A stretch of 51,443 nucleotides of DNA from Anaerolineae bacterium (GTDB taxonomy: Bacteria; Chloroflexota; Anaerolineae; Aggregatilineales; Phototrophicaceae), in the NCBI GenBank assembly GCA_022843385.1, contig JALHNT010000052.1, positions 1 through 51,443 of the forward strand, read 5' to 3'. The notes under the pieces are model-generated. The model saw only the letters and a program-made list of their open reading frames with translations, did no database searches and was not told where the DNA came from. Of this stretch, positions 16,837 to 26,036 are shown one piece after another. Position numbers and translations under genes: made by a program. The stretch's first letter is position 1. Each line of letters begins with the position of its first letter.

Positions 16837-18375
16837 GGCTGCGATAGGCATTTGAACGACAGGTTTCATGATTGGCAGGATGGCTTCGAAGGGTTTGCCA
16901 TCCGCCGCACAAATGCGCTGAATGACGCCGCGTCCCGAAGCAGCTGCCAACGGCACACTCCCGCCCGGTTCCACCCACTGTCCGGCCAGGTAGAAGTTCG
17001 CCAGCCCTGGCAGGGTGTGGTCAATGCCGTTGATGAGTAGACGCATGGTTTCGCCGGTCATCAGCCAGCCGCAAGTTGACCCCATCCAGTTGTTGGTATA
17101 GCGCTCATAACTCAAGGGGGTGGCCTCATCCACTACTTCGATGCTGCTGCGTAAACCCGGATAGCGCGATTCGAGGAAATCAATCACGATATCGGACACC
17201 TGCGACTGCTCGGTGTCGTACAATTTGCGTCCGTAGATGTGCTGCCAGTACCCGTAGGCCGAGCGAATCATGACGATCAACGGAGTCTTGCCCGCTGGGG
17301 CTAGACTGGGGTCAAAGCCGTAATGCTGCACTCCGACCTCATAGCGTTCCTCGCCGATCACCAGCAACGGTTGGCGCAGCAGGTGGTTGACCCAGTGTGG
17401 TTCACTCGAAAGATCGCGATTGACACCCAGTGAAATCTGAACCTGCGACAGTGTTTGCAGATGACCATCGTAGAGATGGCGAATCCGCTGGTTGACGTAG
17501 TCGCCACCCAGCATATCGAAGATAGTGCTGCGACCATCGGCGGCTGAAATCACGATGTCCGCCGGGATAAACTCATCGTTATACAGTCGGACGCCCTGAA
17601 CACGACCATTCTCGGTCAGGATTTTCTCAACCTGTGATTTGTAATGAATCTGCCCGTCGAGTTCCAGATAGCGCTGCTCGATAGCACGGGCGAAGGCCAG
17701 CGATCCTCCCACCGGAAAACCGGCATTGCCGGTGTGCATATAAGCCAGCAGCGACATCCCCATCATGACTGGGGCTTCTTCCCAGGAAAACATCTGAGCA
17801 ACAGCGCGGCGCAGGAACGGATGATGAAAACGTTCAGCGAAGGCGCGGGCGGAGACCGTCGCCCAGCGCGCCATCGGCAGAATGAACGGCATCATCGCCA
17901 GGCCAAATTCACGCCAGTCGAGCGCGTTCATCAATGGACGCGGTTGGCGATACATGGCGAACATATCGAAGCGAGTGAACTGGCGCACTCCCTGACAAAA
18001 GGCGCGAATCAGCGGCGCGTCCTGCGGCGAGAGATCCAGCATATGCGCTTCCAGACGATCCGGGTCGGCATAGACAATCAGGGTGTTGTCGCCATCGGTG
18101 ATTCGCTGGTACTCGCTGTGGTTCACCATCGCCCGCCCCTGCACCGCCCCGAGTTCCTGCCACATGGCGTTGAAGGGTTGGCCTTCGCCAGAGCCGAACA
18201 GGTAATGAAGGCAGCCATCAAAGGTGTAGCCCTTACGCTCCCATGAGGTACACAGACCACCAGGCAGGTCATGCAGTTCAAAGATATGCGTCTGATAGCC
18301 GTTCATCCGGGCGTAACAGCCGGCTGATAAACCGGCGATGCCGGCTCCGATGATGACAATCGTCTTTTCTGGCAT
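16831..18375 (-). CDS. phytoene desaturase/carotenoid isomerase-like FAD oxidoreductase
   Basis: A 514-residue flavoprotein of the CrtI/CrtISO superfamily. The dinucleotide fold is at the N-terminus (VIIGAGIAGLSAGCYARM, then an ELHDLPGG clamp) and the family C-terminal FAD motif is NFYLAGQWVEPGGSVPLAA. GYTFDGCLHYLFG near residue 60 is typical of desaturase-like members. The ATG at 18375 has GAGGGG upstream and is preferred over a start 10 codons earlier. No phytoene synthase or other carotenoid gene is nearby, so carotenoid chemistry is only a possibility; related enzymes act on other polyisoprenoids. Single gene. Confidence 0.85.
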   Translation of the reverse strand: MPEKTIVIIGAGIAGLSAGCYARMNGYQTHIFELHDLPGGLCTSWERKGYTFDGCLHYLFGSGEGQPFNAMWQELGAVQGRAMVNHSEYQRITDGDNTLIVYADPDRLEAHMLDLSPQDAPLIRAFCQGVRQFTRFDMFAMYRQPRPLMNALDWREFGLAMMPFILPMARWATVSARAFAERFHHPFLRRAVAQMFSWEEAPVMMGMSLLAYMHTGNAGFPVGGSLAFARAIEQRYLELDGQIHYKSQVEKILTENGRVQGVRLYNDEFIPADIVISAADGRSTIFDMLGGDYVNQRIRHLYDGHLQTLSQVQISLGVNRDLSSEPHWVNHLLRQPLLVIGEERYEVGVQHYGFDPSLAPAGKTPLIVMIRSAYGYWQHIYGRKLYDTEQSQVSDIVIDFLESRYPGLRSSIEVVDEATPLSYERYTNNWMGSTCGWLMTGETMRLLINGIDHTLPGLANFYLAGQWVEPGGSVPLAAASGRGVIQRICAADGKPFEAILPIMKPVVQMPIAAL

Positions 18376-18527
18376 GGCAATAACCCCTCGTGGACAAAGC
18401 CACATGGCGGGGTATATTCCAGGGTTGAAGGTTATCTGATTCTAGGCGCGAGCCGCGGTCATCCGATAGTGAGGATTGTCACCTGGGCGACCATGACTGG
18501 GTGGATTCAGATAGGGCGAAAGGCGGA

Positions 18528-18794
18528 TCAATCGTCTTCGGTCTCGGCATCGATGATGTCATAAACGGCATCGAGCAAGTCATCGGCCTGAGCTAAGGCA
18601 TCGAGCGCCGCCTCATCTTTCGATTGCAGCAGATGAGCCGCTGCTTCAATCAGCGAGGCGCTGGCCTGGGTCACCAGCGAGGCCACATCCTGATAATCAT
18701 GTTCAACGATCAGGTTATCGATGATCTGGCGCGCTTCACGGGTAAGGGTGAGCGCCTGTTCCAGGCGTTTCTGGGCTTCAGCCGTCGTATTCAT
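18528..18794 (-). CDS. small acidic helical protein, unknown
   Basis: An 88-residue all-helical acidic protein; family not recognised. It is rich in Ala, Leu, Asp and Glu (for example EARQIIDNLIVEH and ALAQADDLLDAVYDIID) with heptad-like spacing, suggesting a helical bundle or coiled coil. It has no Cys and no membrane segment. It follows the 190-residue unknown by 12 bases, so both are probably co-transcribed. Confidence 0.6.
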   Translation of the reverse strand: MNTTAEAQKRLEQALTLTREARQIIDNLIVEHDYQDVASLVTQASASLIEAAAHLLQSKDEAALDALAQADDLLDAVYDIIDAETEDD

Positions 18795-18806
18795 GATCCA
18801 TCCTGA

Positions 18807-19379
18807 TTAGTGTTTGATGACGCCGCGCGTTGGATCGGCAATGACACGATCCAGTTGGAGTGAGCGAATCACTTCTTCCCAAATGGGGATTATGCGTTTG
18901 GTATCATCAGCCCAGAAATCACAGGTGATCAGCACATGGACGGTGAATCCCCGCGCCACTGCCAGCCGCGAGTAGGCTTCGCGGTGTTCTTTGGGGTCCA
19001 TGAACTTGTGCTGCGTCCAGGCTACTTCCAGGTCGTCGCGCTTGATTGGCACGATCGGGGTGCGCTCCAGGATTTCCATCTCGCTGCTCTGGGCAGATTG
19101 TTCCAGCAGCGGTCCCAGGGGCAGCCCCGTCCAATCCACGCCGGGCGGGTTGCGCCAGTATGATACCGAGATGCGGGCATCGTCATCGGGGGGTTCGGCA
19201 TCGTTGAACTCGATGTGTGGTTCGAGCTTGACCAGGAGCCAGGTATCGGGAATGTTGAAGCTCACCAGCCCGCGCTCGGCCACGAATATCTTGTAACCTT
19301 TGGGCGCATCCCACGAATGATTATCGCGCAGCCGCATGGTTTTGGCCGGTGGGATGATGTTCTTTTTCTTGTACTTCAT
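18807..19379 (-). CDS. unknown protein with PsbP/DcrB-like pattern
   Basis: A 190-residue soluble protein of unrecognised family with a Lys-rich start (MKYKKKN). LVSFNIPDTWLLVKLE resembles the opening of PsbP/DcrB-like folds (a short strand, then Pro-x-x-Trp), and IIPIWEEVIRSLQL resembles their closing helix; this is pattern similarity only. There is no signal peptide. It overlaps nothing, sits 12 bases before the small acidic protein, and follows the MDR dehydrogenase gene by about 50 bases on the same strand. Confidence 0.6.
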   Translation of the reverse strand: MKYKKKNIIPPAKTMRLRDNHSWDAPKGYKIFVAERGLVSFNIPDTWLLVKLEPHIEFNDAEPPDDDARISVSYWRNPPGVDWTGLPLGPLLEQSAQSSEMEILERTPIVPIKRDDLEVAWTQHKFMDPKEHREAYSRLAVARGFTVHVLITCDFWADDTKRIIPIWEEVIRSLQLDRVIADPTRGVIKH

Positions 19380-19428
19380 CAGCCGCCTCCATCAACTCGA
19401 ACGGATTGTACCCAATTTTACATCGGTT

Positions 19429-20484
19429 TCAGCCATCAAGCCTCTCCCAGTCGAGGATGACGCCAATCTCGGACGAGCGATCCTGATACAGCCGTTGGTA
19501 CAAAGCCGGCGCTTCCAGCGGCGAATGATGGCTGGTGACGAGCTGGCGGACGTTCATGCGTCCGTTGAGGCAGTAATCGAAGAAGAGATCACTCATCGTA
19601 TCCACTGACCAAGGCGCATACTCGTTGGCTTTGTCTGGCACCTGGTAGCCATGAATGCCCAGGATAGCGACCGAGTGGGAGACCACCCCTGGCCCCAATG
19701 TCTGTCGGGAAGGGGTGGGCGTGTCGCCGACCAGCACCAGCCTGCCCAGGCGGCGCACCAGCCGCACCGCCCAAGACAGCACGGCATGATGACCGGTGAC
19801 ATCGAAGCAGACATCGGCCATCCAACCGCCGGTAAGGTCACGAATCGGCTCAACCGCGTCCTTCACATCCAGTGCCAGCGTATGAGTCGCGCCACTGGCC
19901 CGCGCCAGTTCCAGCCGGTTTGGGGCGGTGTCGATGGCGATGATGCGGCGCGCCCCGGCTGCGGCCAGGTACTGCGTCACCAACTGCCCCAGGATGCCCA
20001 ACCCGATGACGACGGCCGTCTCGCCAAACTGGAATTCCGCCCGGCGCATCGCGCTCTGGGTGGTGCAGGCCAGGCTGCGCCAGGTTCCTTCATCATTCGA
20101 GATGCCGTCGGGCAGGACATACGGGCGGATGCCTTCCGGCGTCCCCGGCGGCTGATGGTCAAAGCGCACCGTGTAGTACTGCTGATGGGGGGTGTAGCTG
20201 GCGATGCGATCCCCAAGACGTATCTGGGTTACCCCCGCGCCGATCTCGACCACGCGACCGACCATGCTGTAGCCGGTGTGAAAGGGATACTGCACCCAAT
20301 CAATCCAGTTGGTGCCAGGGTCGAATTCACCGCGCAGGCAGTGCAGTTCGGTGCCGAGGCTGACGAGCGACCGTTCGGCGCGACAGAGGATTTCCCCTGC
20401 GCCGGGCGGGTCAACGGTCTCTTCCCAGAGGGCGACCTGCTGCTTCGCCGGAAAGACAATCGCCTGAGAACGATAAGCATTCAT
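19429..20484 (-). CDS. MDR-family (zinc-type) dehydrogenase
   Basis: A 351-residue medium-chain dehydrogenase/reductase. It has the GroES-like N-domain (GEILCRAERSLVSLGTELH, then HTGYSMVGRVVEIGAGV) and a Rossmann domain with AVVIGLGILGQLVTQYLAAAG followed by an acidic Asp (IAIDTAPNRLELA), indicating NAD(H). The usual structural-zinc Cys cluster is not visible and the catalytic Cys region is atypical (LVSLGTELH), so it may not be a classical zinc alcohol dehydrogenase; sugar- or polyol-related members are the closest type. It is three bases after the BtpA gene, strongly suggesting joint function. Confidence 0.82.
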   Translation of the reverse strand: MNAYRSQAIVFPAKQQVALWEETVDPPGAGEILCRAERSLVSLGTELHCLRGEFDPGTNWIDWVQYPFHTGYSMVGRVVEIGAGVTQIRLGDRIASYTPHQQYYTVRFDHQPPGTPEGIRPYVLPDGISNDEGTWRSLACTTQSAMRRAEFQFGETAVVIGLGILGQLVTQYLAAAGARRIIAIDTAPNRLELARASGATHTLALDVKDAVEPIRDLTGGWMADVCFDVTGHHAVLSWAVRLVRRLGRLVLVGDTPTPSRQTLGPGVVSHSVAILGIHGYQVPDKANEYAPWSVDTMSDLFFDYCLNGRMNVRQLVTSHHSPLEAPALYQRLYQDRSSEIGVILDWERLDG

Positions 20485-20487
20485 GAT

Positions 20488-21294
20488 TCATCTCCGCAGG
20501 CTGTGAACCTTATCCATGAAGGCGCTGACGCGGGCGACATCGACATCATTCCAGATGTAGCCATCGCGCTTAAATGTGGTGCCGACAATCGCGCCATCCG
20601 CTACCGCCAGCATCTCCTCGACGTTGGACAGGCGCACGCCGGTGTTGGCAAAAACGACGGTGTCCGGCACCGCCTGCTTGACCAGCCGCAGTGTTTCCAG
20701 CGAGGCTTCCGCCCCAGCCGTCAGGCCCGAGACGCACAGCGCATCGGGCTTGGAGACGAACACTGTTGATTTGGCGATGTCCACAATGTGGCGCTCGGCC
20801 AGATAGACCGCCGACTCCGGGACGATGTTGTAGAAGAGTTTGACATGCTGCCCACCAACGGCGTGCTGGTGACGGATGACCTTGCCGCAGTTGGTGTTCC
20901 ACAGACCGTAATCGCTGGCATAGACGCCGGTGAAAATCTCGCGCACGAACAGGCCGCCCGTGGCGACCGCCAGATCAATCGAGGCCGCCGGGTCCCACAA
21001 CACATTCACGCCGAACGGTACGCGAATTTCCGGGAGCAGTTCGGCGATGACACGCGCCATACAGGCGGTGGTGATGGTCTCGACCTTCGTCAGATAGGGC
21101 AGGCTGGCCTCGTTGGAGAACATGATGGCATCGACACCGCCATCCTGTAAAGCACGCAGATTGATCCGCGCCGATTCAACGATTCCGTCCATGCCCTTCT
21201 GAGCATCATAGCCGGGGTCGCCGGGCAGCGCTTTCAGATGACACATAGCAATGATTGGTTTGGAAACCTGAAAGAGCGAGGTGAGCCAGTTCAT
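20488..21294 (-). CDS. BtpA/SgcQ-family TIM-barrel protein
   Basis: A 268-residue protein of the BtpA family: IAMCHLKALPGDPGYD at the start, IMFSNEASLPY and FGVNVLWDPAASIDLA in the middle, and VFANTGVRLSNVEEMLAVADG plus VGTTFKRDG at the end. Cyanobacterial BtpA affects photosystem I stability; E. coli SgcQ lies in a sugar operon. The family is a predicted phosphate-binding TIM barrel. Here the neighbours (an MDR dehydrogenase 3 bases downstream and a solute-binding lipoprotein 36 bases upstream) favour sugar metabolism over photosynthesis, of which there is no sign. Confidence 0.88.
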   Translation of the reverse strand: MNWLTSLFQVSKPIIAMCHLKALPGDPGYDAQKGMDGIVESARINLRALQDGGVDAIMFSNEASLPYLTKVETITTACMARVIAELLPEIRVPFGVNVLWDPAASIDLAVATGGLFVREIFTGVYASDYGLWNTNCGKVIRHQHAVGGQHVKLFYNIVPESAVYLAERHIVDIAKSTVFVSKPDALCVSGLTAGAEASLETLRLVKQAVPDTVVFANTGVRLSNVEEMLAVADGAIVGTTFKRDGYIWNDVDVARVSAFMDKVHSLRR

Positions 21295-21330
21295 CGATGT
21301 TCTGTCCTTTGTGGTGATGAGATCATACGG

Positions 21331-22617
21331 TTACTCTTCGCGGCTCACGATGTCGTCCAGCGCCTGGGTTGCGCTGCGTTGGCCGGAAATCACCGCGGCG
21401 AATCCATTCTGGATCGAACGCAGCGTCGGGTTGTTCACATCCAGCAGGGGGACGCGGGCATTGGTCAGCAATTGGGTCACAAACGCTCCATAAGTGCCGC
21501 CATCCCACTGGCGCAGCGATGATTGCAGCGAAGGCAGGGTATTGACGGCGCGGGTATAGGTCGCGTGGCGCTGACTATCCACCATCCACTCGATGAAGCG
21601 GAAAGCGGCTGCCTGCCGCGTCGGGTCCGTCGTGACGACCACAAAGATCCAGCCATCAACGACGGTTGAAGGATCGCCGTCGGGCAACGGAATTGGGGCT
21701 GCATCGAGTGCTGAGTCGCCGCGCAGTAGTTCGAGATACTGGGTGGAGGTAACCAGCGCTGCATCAAGCTGACGGCTGGAGAAATCGAGCAAGTAATCGG
21801 CAGAAGTGCTGTAGTCCAGCACCGAGGGGGCAACGATCCCATCGCTTACGGCCTGCTCGTAGAAAGCCAGCACCGTGGCGAGTGCTTCGGTATTGGGGCG
21901 TCCCTGATTGAGTTCGTTGAGCGTCCCGCCGGCTGCCAGATATTGCAGCAGGAAGACATCGCTCAGTCCGAGCGTCACGCCCGCCGGGAAGACGAACGAC
22001 TGGCGCGCCTCCAGCACATCCTGAAAACGGGCGAAACTCCCGCTCATGACCAACGGACGATAGGCCATATGCTGCACATCAAGGGCATAGGTCAGGCCGT
22101 AGAGAATGTTGTTGGCGCGCCCCAATTCCAGCGCCACTGGATAGAGATCACCCAGGATCGCCGAAGCTACCTGTCCCTGAAGTGGTTGAATGACCCCTTG
22201 CCGGGCAGCCGCCAGCAGATCGGAGCGGCGCAGCAGGGTCACATCCGGCAGAGCGGAGGGCGCGACACTGACAGCGGTGCGTAGCGTCTCCATGATGCTG
22301 CCGGGACCAGCGGCTTTCTTCAGGCGCAGATTGACGAGGGTATCGACCTGTGAGGCGCGAAAGGCATCGGCGTACTCGGCCAGCAGCGAGGCCGCCCGCT
22401 GATTATCGACCGGAGCCAGGGCATCCGGCCACCACACCGAGAGCGTAATCGGCCCGGCAGGGGTGGGATCAGGCGTCGGCGTGGGCGCAACAGCGGATAG
22501 GGTGGGCGTGATTTGTAAGGCCGGGCTGGGTAACAGGGCGGTGCTGGCTGGTTCAAGCGCACAGCCCAGCATCAGGCTTACCCCGGCGACCATCACGAGA
22601 CGAATCAGGTGGAGCAT
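21331..22617 (-). CDS. extracellular solute-binding lipoprotein (sugar-type)
   Basis: A 428-residue exported lipoprotein. The signal ends in LMLGC (Cys19), followed by a Pro/Thr spacer (TPTPDPTPAG) and a family 1 solute-binding domain: ITLSVWWPD at the first strand, LPDVTLLRRSDLLAAARQG, AAAFRFIEWMVDSQRHATY near the end. The family binds oligosaccharides or glycerol phosphate for ABC import. No permease or ATPase gene follows; the gene lies between CorC and BtpA genes on one strand. Either the permeases are elsewhere or it acts as a receptor. Confidence 0.85.
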   Translation of the reverse strand: MLHLIRLVMVAGVSLMLGCALEPASTALLPSPALQITPTLSAVAPTPTPDPTPAGPITLSVWWPDALAPVDNQRAASLLAEYADAFRASQVDTLVNLRLKKAAGPGSIMETLRTAVSVAPSALPDVTLLRRSDLLAAARQGVIQPLQGQVASAILGDLYPVALELGRANNILYGLTYALDVQHMAYRPLVMSGSFARFQDVLEARQSFVFPAGVTLGLSDVFLLQYLAAGGTLNELNQGRPNTEALATVLAFYEQAVSDGIVAPSVLDYSTSADYLLDFSSRQLDAALVTSTQYLELLRGDSALDAAPIPLPDGDPSTVVDGWIFVVVTTDPTRQAAAFRFIEWMVDSQRHATYTRAVNTLPSLQSSLRQWDGGTYGAFVTQLLTNARVPLLDVNNPTLRSIQNGFAAVISGQRSATQALDDIVSREE

Positions 22618-22620
22618 AAA

Positions 22621-24000
22621 TCATTGACTCTCGGCTGATGACGGGTTCGACGGCGACTCGCCCGAAGACGGGCTGGATGGGGGACGACGGGTGAAACGGA
22701 CCTGAGCCACGCGCATCCCGTCCATCGCTTCGACAGTGACAAGATAGGCACCAAAGGGAATGGTATCGTGAAGCTGCGGGATGCGATCCAGTTTCTCGGC
22801 GACATAGCCGCCAATCGTAGTCGAGTCCGGTTCGTCATCCAGGTCGCCGAAGCGCTCGGTGATTTCGCTCAGATTGACCATGCCATCAACGATGACATCC
22901 TCGCCCTGATTGTGGATTGAAGCCTGGACGGTGACATCATATTCATCATGAACTTCGCCGACAAGCTGCTCGATAATGTCCTCCATCGTCGCCACGCCGG
23001 CGGTGCCGCCGTACTCATCAATGACGACGGCGATATGGGTCTTGGTCTTCTGCATCTGTTCCAGCAGCGTATCCACTTCGAGCGACAACGGCACAAACAG
23101 CGGTTCACGCAGCAATGGCTTGAGGTCGAACCGCTTTCCCATCTGAGTGAACTGCTCCGGCTGACGGATCATCCGATCCAGCAGATCTTTGGTGAGCAGC
23201 ACGCCCAGGATATTGTCTATCGTATCCTGATAGACGGGATAGCGCGAGTGATGGCTTTCCGAGATCGTCTTGAGCAGTTCGCCCAGCGTGATGTCGCTGT
23301 CGAGCGCATCGAGGCTGACGCGCGGACTCATGATCGACTCGACGCGGGTATCGCCGAAGTCAAAGGCGCGCCGCAGCAGTTGTTCTTCGTTGGCCTGGAT
23401 CAATCCGGCTTCGCGGCTGGAGTGCACCAGCATTTCCAGCTCTTCCGGTGAATGCACCGACGCATGTTCACCGACGGCGTTGAACCCCAGCATCCGCACG
23501 ATGCTGTTGCCGATGCCATTCATGAGACGAATGATCGGACGGAACAGGATCAAGAACCAGGTGGTCGGGCGCGCCACGGCCAGCGCGGTGCTTTCCGGGC
23601 GCTGCAAGGCGATGGACTTGGGCACCAGTTCGCCCAGCACGATATGGAGCAGCGTCACCAGCGAAAAGGCGATGACCACTGAGGCGGTTTGTCCGACGGT
23701 CTCAGCCAGTTCATGTGGCAGCAGCGCGGCAAAGATCGGCTCGATCAGATGACCGATGGCTGGTTCGCCGATCCAGCCCAGCGCCAGGCTGGAGAGGGTG
23801 ATGCCAAGCTGAGTGGCCGCGATATAGGAATCGAGATGCTCAAAGGCTTTCTGCGTCACTTTGGCGGAGGCATTTCCCTCGGCGGCCAATTGGGCGATGC
23901 GGGTGCGGCGCGCCCCGACCAGCGAAAACTCAGCCGCCACGAAAAATCCGTTCGTCCCCACCAGCAGGGCGATTGCCAACAGCCCCACAAAATCATTCAT
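22621..24000 (-). CDS. CNNM/CorC-family membrane protein (DUF21-CBS-CorC_HlyC)
   Basis: A 459-residue hemolysin-C/CorC-type protein. Residues 1 to about 190 are the DUF21/CNNM membrane domain (first helix LLAIALLVGTNGFFVAAEFSL; later LGELVPKSIALQRPE). Residues about 215-335 hold a CBS pair (VMSPRVSLDALD-like start, DNILGVLLTKDLLDR, IAVVIDEYGGTAGVATMEDI), and the C-terminus is the CorC_HlyC transporter-associated domain. Members are implicated in Mg2+ or Co2+ efflux. The tail is Ser/Pro-rich (SSPSSGESPSN). Its stop lies 3 bases before the binding-lipoprotein start. Confidence 0.93.
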   Translation of the reverse strand: MNDFVGLLAIALLVGTNGFFVAAEFSLVGARRTRIAQLAAEGNASAKVTQKAFEHLDSYIAATQLGITLSSLALGWIGEPAIGHLIEPIFAALLPHELAETVGQTASVVIAFSLVTLLHIVLGELVPKSIALQRPESTALAVARPTTWFLILFRPIIRLMNGIGNSIVRMLGFNAVGEHASVHSPEELEMLVHSSREAGLIQANEEQLLRRAFDFGDTRVESIMSPRVSLDALDSDITLGELLKTISESHHSRYPVYQDTIDNILGVLLTKDLLDRMIRQPEQFTQMGKRFDLKPLLREPLFVPLSLEVDTLLEQMQKTKTHIAVVIDEYGGTAGVATMEDIIEQLVGEVHDEYDVTVQASIHNQGEDVIVDGMVNLSEITERFGDLDDEPDSTTIGGYVAEKLDRIPQLHDTIPFGAYLVTVEAMDGMRVAQVRFTRRPPSSPSSGESPSNPSSAESQ

Positions 24001-24115
24001 GCCGACTACCCCATCCCACGACGGTAACGCCCTTAACTATAGCATATCGTGCTTGGGTAGAAGGATAATCAGGCGTCAGATCACTTATCAGATCTAACTT
24101 ACTGCCATTGTGCGC

Positions 24116-25933
24116 TCAATTACCTTTCCTCAAGATATCACCCAAGACATCAGCAAGGTCTTTCAAGTCATCCGGTGACTTGGCAATTATCCATTCAGTC
24201 AATTGAACACCATCTTGTATCTTGTCGTACTTGAATCTCGCCTCTGAAAAGTGACTAAATAGCTTGTCCAAAACATTTGCGCCATGTACTTTTCTTATCC
24301 AGTACTCTGGGATTCTATCCTCATCTTTCACTGTCTTGTTGTCGAAGAAGGACTTATCCCACTTGTTAGCTGATAACCAATCCTCAATCTGCTCAGAAGT
24401 TACGGAAACATCATCTTTGTCGCAGAGAATAGCAGCAATTGCGTCAGGATTGAGCAGGTAGTTCTCATACATGCGTCTTGGCAACAGACTAATTCCTTCA
24501 CTCTCTAATTTGTCCACTTCCTTTTGACTGCGATTCTCGCGATCGAACACGAATCCGATTGCAAGCGGTAGTAATGCCTTGCTTTTCGATAGCTTATCGT
24601 AGATCCTCTGGATCAGGTCTGCGTCCTTACGTTCAAAATCCCCCGTATTGATGACGCCCAGAATGATAGTACCCAGTAAGGGGAGTTTGAGGATTTTCTC
24701 TACAATCAAGGGGAAGCAGAGTTCTTCCGTTTTCCCTTCTACCCAGATGATGTTATCTGCGCCAAACACATCCGAAAGACGCACACCAACTTCAGACAGA
24801 GTGTGTTGTATGGCCCTCGCCTCTTTTGGATCTATCTTCGTGATTTTGGTTTGATAATCACGGATCTCAGTCATCAGTATGTTCGCAGGCATCCCAGATG
24901 TCAGTGCTACCGGAGAATGGGTTGTAATGATGTACTGATGTTGCGGGTGCTGCCGGAATACTTCAAAGAGTTTCCGGATTGCTCCTGGATGAAGAAAACT
25001 TTGAGGCTCATCGATCAGGATTGGGCGAGGATAGTCTGAAGTAAGAACTACATAAAGCATCGCCAAAACTTGACCTACACCAGTACCACAGTTATCCAAA
25101 CTTATAGCCAAATCGTCTCTGCCAGGCTCTTTTTTCATCATCTGGAGCTTGATTTGAGTTCTATGAGCTGCATCTGATTTCATTGGGGTAACAATGCGCT
25201 GAACTTCAGGGAAAATTTGCTTCACAGTCTCGACATAATCATCGTAATCATGGTAGTCACTTACCCTTAATGCATGAAGAACTTGTGCAAGGTTCTGAGC
25301 ATCAGGTCTCAAAACTCTGTTGTGCGATATGTCATTTTCCGAAACATGTAACCTCTCAGCACTGAACCAGTATATCTGCTCTCGAAAAAATCCGGCATGC
25401 TTGACAGGAAAAACTTGACCCCAACCACTACTACGCTCTGTTGATGCAAGCCCCTCATTTTCCCTAAAAGTCACATTGAACGGAACTGTTGTATTGTTAG
25501 TGAACTCAGAGTTGCCTATTGCAAACCAATCGTCGCGAATTTGACCATTTTCTACACGATACTTGATGTTACACGTATTCTTCATAGTTGCGGCTATGTT
25601 CTTAAGTTGGTTTACTTCGGTTTCGGTTTCTCCGGACACCGCAGGCAAAAATATAGGTACATTCTGATCATTCAGATAACGGTACAATTCCCCGTTGTCA
25701 AATGCCAGAGAAATCAAGGCTGTAGAAGGATGTGGCAGATTAGTGGTGCGGTTGGGGGCTGTAACAGGACTACGGTGAGGATTATGTGTCATATATAATC
25801 CCAATGCTTGGAGCAGTGCAGTCTTGCCTGAGTTATTTTTTCCAATGATGATGTTAAATCCTGGTTCGAATTCAATCAGGCCGGAGTCAGCGATGCTTTT
25901 GTAATTCTGGATATGGATGTCTGCGATTCGCAT
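24116..25933 (-). CDS. OLD-like AAA ATPase fused to TOPRIM nuclease domain
   Basis: A 605-residue protein. Residues 1 to about 375 are an SMC/RecF-like ATPase: Walker A GKNNSGKT (31-38), Walker B ILIDEP (305-310), THSP switch (338-341), and a signature region near LDNCGTGVGQ (279-288). Residues about 390-605 carry a TOPRIM/DUF4435-like domain: IIWVEGKTEE (Glu399), FVFDREN (Asp464, Glu466) and RRMYENYLLNPDAI. This architecture occurs in OLD nucleases, Gabija GajA and fused PARIS (AriA-AriB) proteins, all phage-defence related. The gene is markedly more AT-rich than its neighbours and has no partner gene, pointing to horizontal acquisition. Confidence 0.85.
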   Translation of the reverse strand: MRIADIHIQNYKSIADSGLIEFEPGFNIIIGKNNSGKTALLQALGLYMTHNPHRSPVTAPNRTTNLPHPSTALISLAFDNGELYRYLNDQNVPIFLPAVSGETETEVNQLKNIAATMKNTCNIKYRVENGQIRDDWFAIGNSEFTNNTTVPFNVTFRENEGLASTERSSGWGQVFPVKHAGFFREQIYWFSAERLHVSENDISHNRVLRPDAQNLAQVLHALRVSDYHDYDDYVETVKQIFPEVQRIVTPMKSDAAHRTQIKLQMMKKEPGRDDLAISLDNCGTGVGQVLAMLYVVLTSDYPRPILIDEPQSFLHPGAIRKLFEVFRQHPQHQYIITTHSPVALTSGMPANILMTEIRDYQTKITKIDPKEARAIQHTLSEVGVRLSDVFGADNIIWVEGKTEELCFPLIVEKILKLPLLGTIILGVINTGDFERKDADLIQRIYDKLSKSKALLPLAIGFVFDRENRSQKEVDKLESEGISLLPRRMYENYLLNPDAIAAILCDKDDVSVTSEQIEDWLSANKWDKSFFDNKTVKDEDRIPEYWIRKVHGANVLDKLFSHFSEARFKYDKIQDGVQLTEWIIAKSPDDLKDLADVLGDILRKGN

Positions 25934-26036
25934 ATGGATATTTCCGATTTCATGAGAGCTATTGCTACATTCGTTCTATCACAGTTGTTGACCTGAAGCC
26001 AGACCAAATCGCGAATTAAGTGTAAGTGAGGACATT

